Shown in pieces: positions 45,356 to 53,983 of a stretch of 64,000 bases of DNA; the first letter of the stretch is position 1; every line of letters begins with the position of its first letter. Position numbers and translations under genes: made by a program. Where the stretch lies: assembly GCA_902779455.1 (NCBI GenBank), contig CACZBS010000003.1, forward strand, positions 1 to 64,000, written 5' to 3'. The notes beneath the pieces are model-generated. The model was not told the origin of the DNA. It made no database searches and saw only the letters and a list, made by a program, of their open reading frames with translations. The DNA is from an uncultured Prevotellaceae bacterium (GTDB lineage: Bacteria > Bacteroidota > Bacteroidia > Bacteroidales > Bacteroidaceae).

Positions 45356-48300
45356 TTAGAAGTCAACACTCACGCCCAGCGTATAGGACTTGGCACGGGG
45401 GGTCTGGCCACCGTCGACAGCAGCCCCATAGCCGCCGTAGGACACCTCCGGGTCGACACCCTTGTACTTGGTCAGGATGAAGAGGTTGTTGGCACTGGCA
45501 TAGAAGCTCAGACGGCTGATGCCCAGCGCCTTCTTGATGACCTTCGGGTCGAACGAGTAGGACAGCTGCATGTAGTTCAGGCGGAGGAACGAGCCGTCCT
45601 CGACGAAGCGGTCGCTGATGAGCGTGTTGTAGTTGGTCGAGCTGCCGTACATGGCGCGGGGGATGCTGGTCTGGTCGCCCTCTTTGCGCCAGCGGTAGTT
45701 GACGGCCTTCGTCTGGTTGTTGTTGCTGATCATGGCCTCGCCGTCGAGCCGTGCCAGGTTCAGGATCTTGTTGCCCACGCGGTAGTTGAACTGCGTGTTG
45801 AGCTTCCATCGGGCGTAGTTCAGGGTGAAGCCGAAGCCACCCGTCAGCTTGGGCAGCGAACTGCCTAGGTAGACGATGTCGAGGGCGTTGATGTCGCCGT
45901 CGTTGTTGATGTCCTCATAGATGGCGTCGCCACCGTTGAAGAGGTAGTTCTTGCCGACGCCGTCGTGGGTGTAGTTGTACATCATGTGGACGGGATTGCC
46001 CTCGTCGTCGATGATGACGTTGCCGTTCTTGTCGAAGGCAATAGGGGCCGTATGGCCGGCGGCAAGGAAGGCCTCGCGCTCCTGCGGCGTCATGTCCTGG
46101 AAGGTCTCATACTGGTATTCGTAGACGCCCTTGTAGCGGAATCCGTAGATGGCGCCGAAGGGATTGTGGAGCTGCACGCGCTGCAGCACCTCGCGGTTGC
46201 CGAAGTAGAACTCCGAGTTGAGGGCCGAGAGGACGGTCTCGTCCATCGAGAGGATCTCGTTCTGGTTGTTGCCGAACGTCATGTTGATGTCAGCGTAGAA
46301 CTTGCCCTTCTGGAAGATGCGGTTGGTGTTCAGGTTCAGCTCCCAGCCGATGTTGCGCATGGAGCCGACGTTGCGATAGGCCAGTGTGTAGTAGCCCGTG
46401 CTCGAGGGGATGCTCACGTCGCGCATCAGCATGTCGCGGCGCGTGGAGTGATACCACTCGGCCTGCAGCGTCAGTTTGTCGTCGAACAGACCCAGGTCGA
46501 CACCGATGTCGTAGGTCGACGTCGTCTCCCAGCGCAGGTCGGTCAGGCGGATGTTGTCGGGCTGCATGGCGCCCATGTCGAGATAGCGCGTACCCTGGCT
46601 GTAGATGCTCTCATAGAGATAGTCGCGGTCGGGCTGGTTGCCCACGCGGCCCCAGCTGGGACGCAGGGACAGCATCGAGAGCCACTTCTCCGTGCCCTTC
46701 ATCCAGGGCTCGTCGACGATGTTCCAGCGCAGCGACACGGCGGGGAAGTAGCCCCAGCGGCGCTCGGGTCCGAACTTCGTGGTGCCGTCGGCACGCACGG
46801 AGAAGTCGAGCATGTAGCGGCTCTTGTAGGCGTAGTGCGTCGAGAAGGTGTAGTACATCGACCGCCACTGGCTGAAGTTGGAGCTCATGCCCGTCACCTT
46901 GCCGCCGGCAAAGGGTGTGGTGATGCCGCCTGATGGCAGCTTGGTGGCGTCGGTGCCCTGTCCGTTGGAGCTGCCCGACGTCAGTTCGAAGCGTCCCATG
47001 GCCATGAGCGAGTGGTCCTTGTTGGCGAAGTGGGGGATGAACGTCAGCGTCTGCTTGGTGTTGAAGGCGACGCTCTTCGTCGAACCCGTATAGGCATTGT
47101 TCACGCCGTTGTTCCACGACACGGTGACCAGCTCCTTGGGATAGAACTTGTCGATATACTCGTTGAAGATGTTCATGTAGACGCGGCCCTGCCAGTTCAG
47201 CTGGTGGTGCTCCTCGTCCATGCCCAGCAGGCGGTAGTTCAGCTCGAACTCGGGCGTGATGTCGTAGGTGCGGTCGTCGAACTTGGCCAGATGGGCCGAG
47301 GCCACCGGGTTGACGTAGACGCGCTGGTCGTCCTTGAACACGTCGGGGGCCGACTGCAGCATCGTGTAGTACTTATAGGTGTTCTCGCCCGTCACGGGGT
47401 CCTGCTCGTAGATGCTCATGTTGGGCATCTTGTGGTAGGCGATGGCCAGCAGGTCGTCGTAGTTCTTGTTGTTCTTCGTGTAGGTCATCGAGAAGTTGGT
47501 CGAGATCTTGATGCGGTCGCTGACGTAGTAGTCGAGGGCCACACGGGTGGAGAATCGGTTGAGCTTCTGCTTGATGACCGAACCCGTCTCGTGGTCGAAA
47601 CCGCCCGAGATGCGGAAGGTGGCCTTCTCGCCGCCGCCGGTCAGCGAGAGGTAGTGGTTCTGGCGCAGACCCCACTGCGTGACGGCGTCCACCCAGTCGG
47701 TGTTGTTGTTATACTGCTCGTATTCGGAGAACGTGGGGTCGTAGTTCAGCTCGCGGATGTTCGAGGCGTTGTCGTTCTGCTCGGGATTGAAGTAGGACTC
47801 CTTCAGCAGCATCGTGTAGTCATTGCCGTTGAGCATCTTGTAGCCCTCGGGCTGGTAGGTGCTGGTCAGTCGGAGCGAATAGGTCAACTTCGGCGTGCCG
47901 CGCGAGCCGCGCTTCGTCGTGATCTCGATCACGCCGTTAGCGCCCTGCGAACCGTAGATGGCCGTGGCGGCAGCATCCTTCAGCACCGTGATTGAGGCGA
48001 TGTCCTCGGGGTTGACGTTCAGCAGCTGTGCGAACTGCTCGTCGTTGGCATTGGTCAGGTCGAAGTTGGTCATGTCCACATTCCACGTGTTGCCGTTGAC
48101 GACGATGAGCGGGTTCGAGCTGGTCAGCGTGCTGATCGACGAGGCACCGCGCAGTCGCATGGTGGTGCCGGCGCCCAGGTTGCCCGAGATGGCCACGATG
48201 TCGAGGCCGGCGATGCGTCCCTGCAGGGCTTCGTCGACGGTGGTCAGTCCCAGGCCCTCAAACTCCTTCATGTCGATGGTCTGCGTGGCGAACGATATCT

Positions 48301-48703
48301 CGCGCTCCGGGATAGGCAGTCCGCCGCTGTTCAGCTTCTTCTTGGCCGTGACGGTGACCTCCTTGATCTGCGTCTGCGAGGCGAGCTTGACGTTGAACGT
48401 CTCGCGGTTAATGGGCAGCGTCTGCGTCCGGCAGCCCACATAGCTGAAGCGCACCTTGTCCTTCGGGTTGCGGATGGACATGGAGAAGTGGCCGTTGACG
48501 TCAGTGACGGTGGCCTCGATGATACGTCCGCTGGCGTCGATCTCGCAGACCGAGGCTCCCATCAGCTCGCCCATCTCGTCGGTGACGGTGCCGTGGATGG
48601 CTTTGATTTGTGCGCTTGCAGCGCTAATGAACAACGTAGAATGGATGATGAACAGACTGACGATCCTGATCCATCTGCCTTGTAATATTGCTTTTGTCTT
48701 CAT
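45356..48703 (-). CDS. SusC/RagA TonB-linked outer-membrane protein (first pair)
   Basis: A 1115-residue receptor. Signal peptide ending SAASAQ, carboxypeptidase-like domain (HGTVTDEMGELMGASVCEID), plug start (IKEVTVTAKKKL), and SusC signature ASITVLKDAAATAIYGSQGA. The end KSYTLGVSVDF is a normal last strand. The pair works with the SusD encoded 28 bases downstream. Confidence 0.94.
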   Translation of the reverse strand: MKTKAILQGRWIRIVSLFIIHSTLFISAASAQIKAIHGTVTDEMGELMGASVCEIDASGRIIEATVTDVNGHFSMSIRNPKDKVRFSYVGCRTQTLPINRETFNVKLASQTQIKEVTVTAKKKLNSGGLPIPEREISFATQTIDMKEFEGLGLTTVDEALQGRIAGLDIVAISGNLGAGTTMRLRGASSISTLTSSNPLIVVNGNTWNVDMTNFDLTNANDEQFAQLLNVNPEDIASITVLKDAAATAIYGSQGANGVIEITTKRGSRGTPKLTYSLRLTSTYQPEGYKMLNGNDYTMLLKESYFNPEQNDNASNIRELNYDPTFSEYEQYNNNTDWVDAVTQWGLRQNHYLSLTGGGEKATFRISGGFDHETGSVIKQKLNRFSTRVALDYYVSDRIKISTNFSMTYTKNNKNYDDLLAIAYHKMPNMSIYEQDPVTGENTYKYYTMLQSAPDVFKDDQRVYVNPVASAHLAKFDDRTYDITPEFELNYRLLGMDEEHHQLNWQGRVYMNIFNEYIDKFYPKELVTVSWNNGVNNAYTGSTKSVAFNTKQTLTFIPHFANKDHSLMAMGRFELTSGSSNGQGTDATKLPSGGITTPFAGGKVTGMSSNFSQWRSMYYTFSTHYAYKSRYMLDFSVRADGTTKFGPERRWGYFPAVSLRWNIVDEPWMKGTEKWLSMLSLRPSWGRVGNQPDRDYLYESIYSQGTRYLDMGAMQPDNIRLTDLRWETTSTYDIGVDLGLFDDKLTLQAEWYHSTRRDMLMRDVSIPSSTGYYTLAYRNVGSMRNIGWELNLNTNRIFQKGKFYADINMTFGNNQNEILSMDETVLSALNSEFYFGNREVLQRVQLHNPFGAIYGFRYKGVYEYQYETFQDMTPQEREAFLAAGHTAPIAFDKNGNVIIDDEGNPVHMMYNYTHDGVGKNYLFNGGDAIYEDINNDGDINALDIVYLGSSLPKLTGGFGFTLNYARWKLNTQFNYRVGNKILNLARLDGEAMISNNNQTKAVNYRWRKEGDQTSIPRAMYGSSTNYNTLISDRFVEDGSFLRLNYMQLSYSFDPKVIKKALGISRLSFYASANNLFILTKYKGVDPEVSYGGYGAAVDGGQTPRAKSYTLGVSVDF

Positions 48704-48718
48704 TGCGTAGCTCCTTTA

Positions 48719-51334
48719 TCATTCATTATTAGCGCGTAGCGCGTCGATCTCGTCCTGCCATTTGGTCAGCTGCGCCGACTCGTAGAACAGCGGGCCGTCG
48801 ATCTGGTGGACCACCAGGTCAGAAGCGTTGTAGAGCTGGGTGGAGTTGACGTTGTTGGCATTCTGGATCCAGTATTCGCGGCCGATGATGTTGTAGTTGT
48901 CGCCTTTGACGACCGTGCGGGTGTTGCCCAGCTGGTCGGTGACGGTGAGGCGGTCGTCGTCGGCATTGACGGTGACGCTGAAGAAGCGGTTGTTCAGCGG
49001 GTTGAGGGTCGACGTCTCATACTTGACGTTCGTGGTCGGCTCGCCGCCGATGAAGACCGAGTTGTCCTGGATGTGATACTTCATGAAGTTGAGGATGCGG
49101 TTGGCCACCAGCGTGCGGGCCTGCTTGAGCAGCGAGGCGTTGCCGCCGAACTGCTCGGCCGTCAGGTTCTCATAGTCGCTCCAGTCGGGCAGGATGCCCT
49201 CCGCGTGGAGCCGCTCGATCTCGGCATCCGTGGGGACGTAGACCGTGTAGTTGTAGGCATCGAAGAGGCTGCAGTTGTAGTCGGCGCAGGTGAAGCTGCT
49301 CATGCGGGCCTTCAGCAGCGTGTTGGCCGAGCCGCCGTTGTAGAGCAGGCTGAAGAACCGGTTGCAGTCGTCGCGGCCGTTGAGGATGGAGTAGAGCGAA
49401 CGGCGGCTGGTGAGCGGCATCGTCTCTTCGACGACGTATGACTTGCCGTTGCCCGTGCGGGTCTGGTCGTAGATATTGGCCACGGTGATGGGTCGCTCCG
49501 TCTCGATCTGATAGCCGCCGGCGAGGGTCATCGCGCCCTCCTGTCCGGCGTGCTCCACCTTGATGACGCTGCCGCCCTTGGTGCGGTAGTAGGTGTGTCC
49601 GTCCTCGATATTGCCGACGATGATGAGGTTGTCCATCAGGTCGCGCAGGCGGTTCTGCACCTGCGCGTCGCTGGCATCGTTGAGCTCGGTGGCTCCTTCG
49701 ATGATCTGATGGCTGTTCAGGTCGTAGTTGTAGCGGTGGGCGCGCACCGTCTTGTAGTCGGTGTCATAGTAGAACTCATAGAGGATGGCGGTCGAGTTGC
49801 CGTATGTGCAGGGGTCAATGTACTGCAGCATGGCCGTGTTCGTTGGGATGATGAAGCTGTAGTAGGAGTCCATGGAGTTGAGGTATGGCTCAAACTCCAG
49901 TTTCTCGATGGCCCAGTAGATGACGTTCATGGTCTGCTCGTTGACCAGTGCCGGGAACGACACGGAGGCATAGGCGGCCGGCGTGAAGACGCGGTTGAGC
50001 TGGTAGACCACGCCGTTGCAGCCCATGAAGCAGCTGTCGACGTGGGCCGTGGTAATGCCGATGGGCACCTTCGTGGTGTTGTCGACGATGTTCTTGAACT
50101 TCGAGGGCACGGTCTCGGTGAACGAGCGGATGAGATTGATGTCGAGCATCTTCACCAGCACCTTCATCGGCACGTTCTCCCACGCCCCGTACATGTCCTG
50201 CAGCACGCGGCCGTCGTGGTTCCACCAGTCGTCAAGTGCTGCGTTGCTCGGCACGAGCAGTGCGCCGGCGTCGTAGTGGAGGTCGCGTCCGGCCGTGTTG
50301 GTGTACATGTACTGGCTCCATCCCGGGTCGAAGCTGAGCGTGGCGTCGACGACGTTGCCATCGGGGTCGGTGTTCAGCTCGCCGCCCGATGATGCGCCGT
50401 ATTGGCCCGTATTGCTGGTCGACGAGAAATACTTCAGCGTGAAGACCGAGTCCTCATTATTATACAGTCGGTTGTATTCCTTCGTGGCGGCCTCGTCGTA
50501 GTAGGGGGCACAGAAGCGGTCGAGGAGCGAGGCGAAGAGCGACATGTCGGCATGGTTGTGGATGATCTCAGCCATGTTGTCGGCCGCCGTGGCCAGTCCG
50601 TCGACCTTGTGGATATAGCCGTTCTTGCAGGTAATGTCGGTCTCGATGAGCTTTCGACCGTTCACCCACGAGTCATTGATCGACTGCGAGGCGCCGTTGG
50701 TCAGGATGGCGAGGTCGCCGTCGGTGATATTGTTCTTGCGCATGAAGACGGGCAGGAAGTGGATCATCGGCTTCGACGTGTTGTCGCGCAGCAGCACGAG
50801 GCCCTCCCGGCGGTCACGATGCTTAGCCCAGAAGGGGGTGTTAGGCATCTCGTCAGGATAGATCCTCGAGATGGAGTCGAACACCGAGGCGGCCGTCTCG
50901 CGGCGCATGCACTGGCCCCTGAGTGGCGGGTTGCCGCTGACGTTGCTGAGCAGCTCCACCAGGTAGGCATTGTTGACCATGGCGCTGTTCAGGAGCAGCT
51001 TCTTCTGCGCCGCCGTCAGGTCGTCGTAGCGGCTGACGCCCCATGCGTTCGAGGCGAAGAAGTTGTCGTAGACGGCATCGTCGGCCGCAAAGAGCGTCTT
51101 GCTGCCCGTCTGGCTGAGCACTTCCTTCTGGCCCAGGTCGTCGATGAGCCGCAGGGTGTAGCTGAAGTGGCCGTCGTCCTGCAGCCGCTCATAGATGGAG
51201 TTGCCCAGCCACGAGGGGTCGTCCATGAGTTCGTCCTTGTCGCACGACGCCGTCATGGCCGACAGGGCGAGGAGACAGGCTGGCAGTAAGGCTCTGGTCC
51301 AGCCCTTGTCCCATTTCTGTTGTTTCGTCTTCAT
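48719..51334 (-). CDS. Large fasciclin-domain lipoprotein
   Basis: An 871-residue lipoprotein (MTASC, C31, then acidic DKDELMDD). Several FAS1-like segments occur: SKTLFAADDAVYDNFFASN near residue 80, YYSFIIPTNTAMLQYIDP in the middle, and YTVYVPTDAEIERLHAEG followed by NRILNFMKYHIQDNSVFIGG near the end. It precedes the first SusC by 15 bases and follows the DUF6055-like gene by 26 bases. Confidence 0.85.
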   Translation of the reverse strand: MKTKQQKWDKGWTRALLPACLLALSAMTASCDKDELMDDPSWLGNSIYERLQDDGHFSYTLRLIDDLGQKEVLSQTGSKTLFAADDAVYDNFFASNAWGVSRYDDLTAAQKKLLLNSAMVNNAYLVELLSNVSGNPPLRGQCMRRETAASVFDSISRIYPDEMPNTPFWAKHRDRREGLVLLRDNTSKPMIHFLPVFMRKNNITDGDLAILTNGASQSINDSWVNGRKLIETDITCKNGYIHKVDGLATAADNMAEIIHNHADMSLFASLLDRFCAPYYDEAATKEYNRLYNNEDSVFTLKYFSSTSNTGQYGASSGGELNTDPDGNVVDATLSFDPGWSQYMYTNTAGRDLHYDAGALLVPSNAALDDWWNHDGRVLQDMYGAWENVPMKVLVKMLDINLIRSFTETVPSKFKNIVDNTTKVPIGITTAHVDSCFMGCNGVVYQLNRVFTPAAYASVSFPALVNEQTMNVIYWAIEKLEFEPYLNSMDSYYSFIIPTNTAMLQYIDPCTYGNSTAILYEFYYDTDYKTVRAHRYNYDLNSHQIIEGATELNDASDAQVQNRLRDLMDNLIIVGNIEDGHTYYRTKGGSVIKVEHAGQEGAMTLAGGYQIETERPITVANIYDQTRTGNGKSYVVEETMPLTSRRSLYSILNGRDDCNRFFSLLYNGGSANTLLKARMSSFTCADYNCSLFDAYNYTVYVPTDAEIERLHAEGILPDWSDYENLTAEQFGGNASLLKQARTLVANRILNFMKYHIQDNSVFIGGEPTTNVKYETSTLNPLNNRFFSVTVNADDDRLTVTDQLGNTRTVVKGDNYNIIGREYWIQNANNVNSTQLYNASDLVVHQIDGPLFYESAQLTKWQDEIDALRANNE

Positions 51335-51360
51335 ATCTGACTTTGATGTTATGTGCTATT

Positions 51361-53676
51361 TTATCGTTTGACGGTTATTTTCACACTCGACGTCTCGCTG
51401 CCGTTGAGGCCCTGCAGGACGTAGATGCCGGGCGCGATGTCCGAAGGGATCAGGTAGTCGCCGTCGCGCATAAAACTCTGCTGGCTGACCAGCTGGCCGG
51501 CCTGGTTGTACAGGCGCACAGGCACCTGCAGCTGCGAGGCGGCGGCGATGTGCAGGGGCACGCGCTCGCCGCGCCTGACGACCATCCGTTCGGGCGTGAT
51601 GGTGAAGCGGGCCGACGGCTGGTCAGCCATGAGGGCCTCGTCGATGCCGTTGATGAACTCGGTGTCGCGGATCGTCGAGCGGTAGTTATACCACTTCAGC
51701 TGGGCCTTGGCGGGCTGATAGACGCCCTCGCCCATACGCAGCCGGTAGTCGAAGTGCTTCTTGCGCGTCTCCTCGCCCTTATATATATAATCGGTGTTGC
51801 AGACGACGGCAATCACGACGTTGTTGGCCGGCACGCCCTGCAGCTCCATCATGACGTCGCCCTCGCCCTCGACGGGCTGCGAGTAGAAGATCTTGCCCTG
51901 CTTGGTGCGATAGCAGAGCATGCACACCATGTTCTGCCCCAGCGGCTTGAAGTGCAGGCTGACCATCGTGCCGACGGCGCCCTTGACGTGCAGCGGCACC
52001 TGGTTGGCACCGCTCCATCCGGGCGTCGTGCGCCACTCGGGGCGCCACCAGCCGGCGCTGTCGACCTCGTCGCAGCGATACATATTGGCATAGGGCGTGG
52101 CCAGCCAGGGGGCGACCTTCTTCCAGTAGGGGGTCCACTCCTGCTCGACCCTCAGCAGCCAGTTGTCGTCGAGCAGCTTGCGGCAGGCCGTCGACCATTG
52201 GCCCACGTCGATCATGGCCTGGCGGGCGCGATATTCCAGGATGAGGCGGCGCATCTGGCTGTCGCCCAGCGAGTCGGCCATGCCGTCGAGCACGCGGTTC
52301 TTGCAGTAGCGCCATATCCAGGGGATGGAGCCGCGGCCCAGGATCTCGCTGACGAAGTGGGGGAAGAGCTCGCCATACTGCACGCCGCCGAGCATGTTGC
52401 GCCAGGTGCAGATCTGTCCGGAGGCGCCGTACATGTTGACGCCCTCGGCCGACGGACCGCCGAACGTGTCGTCGAGCAGCCACCCCGAGTAGCACTCGAT
52501 GGGCATGAACGGGGCAATCATGTTGCCGGCACTCAGGTAGCCCATGCTCGTGGGCGTCTTGCCGCTCTTGACGAGCTCGGCCTCGCCCTGCAGCCACGTG
52601 TTGCCGGCCTCCTGATACCAGGCGGAGTTCTTGCACCCCTCCAGGTCGGCAAAGATGGCGTGGATGCCCTCATGGACGCAGGCGTTCTGCTGGAACGTCT
52701 GGTCGGTGACGGCGTGTTTCCCGTTGGGATTCGTGTCGTAGGTGAAGTCGGGGTCGAAGCAGGCGATGGGGTAATAGCTGATGTTGACCATCGGCCACGA
52801 CGAGCCATTATACCACGTGGCACCCTGCCATCCGCCCGTGGCATACATGTCGGCATTGTCGCTGTAGAGACCGCTGCCGTAGACGTAGACCGTGCTGTAG
52901 TATCCGTTGCGGGCGCGCTTGTCGGGCGGCCACCCCATGACGTCGCGGAAGAAGGCGAAGTCCTCGTTCATCTTGTCGAGCAGGCCCTGCTTGGCCGTCT
53001 CGGTGACGTAGGGGTTGGTCTTCGGTCCCCATGCCACGGCCCACCAGCCGTCGGCCTTGTAGCCCTTGATGTTGTTGTTTTCGGGCAGCATCCGTGTGGG
53101 CGGATCGAGAGCGGGGTATTCGCTGCGATAGTCGTAGGAGAGTGTCGGCGAGTAGGCCGGCCACTTGTAGGGCACCGTCGGGTCGGCATAGCCGAAGATG
53201 CGCAGCTCGCGGATGCCGCAGGCCTTGTCGCTCCGCATGTAGATGCGCAGCCGCTCGGCCGAGAGGTCGACGTCGGTCTTCGACACCTGCTTGTCGTCGG
53301 CCGCATTGAGGCTGGGGCCCTGCTGCCACTCGCTGCCGTCCCACCAGGAGACGTAGGCATCGGTGGGCAGCGCCAGGCGGTCGTCGGCGGTGGCCCAATA
53401 GACGCGTATCTCGCGGTAGACGTTCTGCTGCGCCCACGTGAGCTCCACGTATTCGTATTGCCCCAGGTGGTCGTCGCCGTGATAGCTGCTCCAGTAGTTG
53501 CTCTCCGTCGTGCGGTTGTCGCTGACGAGGCTGACGGGGTGACCCTCGTCGCTGGCCGACGCCTCGATGCTGGCGGCCTTCACCGTAAGGTTGGTCAGCG
53601 TCTGCCCCACCGTCATGTGCGGCATGGCGAAGCACGCAATGATGGCCATCATGGCAGCAAGTGTAGTATGTCTCAT
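51361..53676 (-). CDS. DUF6055-like HExxH protein with discoidin-like domain and type IX tail
   Basis: A 771-residue exported protein, first gene of the eight-gene run. Signal peptide ending MTVGQT; an F5/8 discoidin-like domain (VSLVSDNRTTESNYWSS ... YVELTWAQQNVYREIRVYWA); a central region with HEGIH at residues 335-339 (CVHEGIHAIFADLEG); a beta domain (ANQVPLHVKGAVGTMVSL) resembling that of the gene at 33071-34393; and a C-terminal type IX-type sorting domain (VRLYNQAGQLVSQQSF ... PGIYVLQGLNG). It would be secreted by the type IX system to the surface. Start at the ATG at 53676; upstream in-frame ATGs overlap the promoter. Confidence 0.85.
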   Translation of the reverse strand: MRHTTLAAMMAIIACFAMPHMTVGQTLTNLTVKAASIEASASDEGHPVSLVSDNRTTESNYWSSYHGDDHLGQYEYVELTWAQQNVYREIRVYWATADDRLALPTDAYVSWWDGSEWQQGPSLNAADDKQVSKTDVDLSAERLRIYMRSDKACGIRELRIFGYADPTVPYKWPAYSPTLSYDYRSEYPALDPPTRMLPENNNIKGYKADGWWAVAWGPKTNPYVTETAKQGLLDKMNEDFAFFRDVMGWPPDKRARNGYYSTVYVYGSGLYSDNADMYATGGWQGATWYNGSSWPMVNISYYPIACFDPDFTYDTNPNGKHAVTDQTFQQNACVHEGIHAIFADLEGCKNSAWYQEAGNTWLQGEAELVKSGKTPTSMGYLSAGNMIAPFMPIECYSGWLLDDTFGGPSAEGVNMYGASGQICTWRNMLGGVQYGELFPHFVSEILGRGSIPWIWRYCKNRVLDGMADSLGDSQMRRLILEYRARQAMIDVGQWSTACRKLLDDNWLLRVEQEWTPYWKKVAPWLATPYANMYRCDEVDSAGWWRPEWRTTPGWSGANQVPLHVKGAVGTMVSLHFKPLGQNMVCMLCYRTKQGKIFYSQPVEGEGDVMMELQGVPANNVVIAVVCNTDYIYKGEETRKKHFDYRLRMGEGVYQPAKAQLKWYNYRSTIRDTEFINGIDEALMADQPSARFTITPERMVVRRGERVPLHIAAASQLQVPVRLYNQAGQLVSQQSFMRDGDYLIPSDIAPGIYVLQGLNGSETSSVKITVKR

Positions 53677-53736
53677 ATTGGTGGTTAGTTGTAAAATTCC
53701 TTGGTCAAAAAGCATCGAACCCTGTCGAAACCCTTG

Positions 53737-53768
53737 CAAAGATACATCTTTTTTTGAGTATCTGCAAG
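53737..53768 (-). promoter_or_regulatory. Promoter of the fasciclin/SusCD operon
   Basis: On the minus strand CTTG (53765-53768) precedes TATCTTTG (53737-53744) by 20 bases. It lies 60 bases upstream of the first gene. No operator or binding site for a regulator is recognisable. Confidence 0.72.
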
Positions 53769-53901
53769 ATAATCAAAGAAAAAATCGCAAGAAAAAGACG
53801 GCGGCTTGCAATATTGTCTAAAAGAATGGAAAAATCGTCTAAAACGCCCTGCCGGCTTAGATTTTCTCCTTATTTAATTGCCGGTTTTCAGAGATTATTC
53901 G

Positions 53902-53909
53902 TATCTTTG
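53902..53909 (+). promoter_or_regulatory. -7 box of the DUF4859 gene
   Basis: TATCTTTG with a weak TTGC at 53878-53881 (20 bases upstream). It is divergent from the operon promoter at 53737-53768, with 130 bases between, leaving room for shared regulation. Confidence 0.65.
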
Positions 53910-53983
53910 CCAAGTCTTGAGGACTAACCCCGAACGAAATTACTGCAATCATTTAAAACATTATTAACTAACATCCAAACAGT

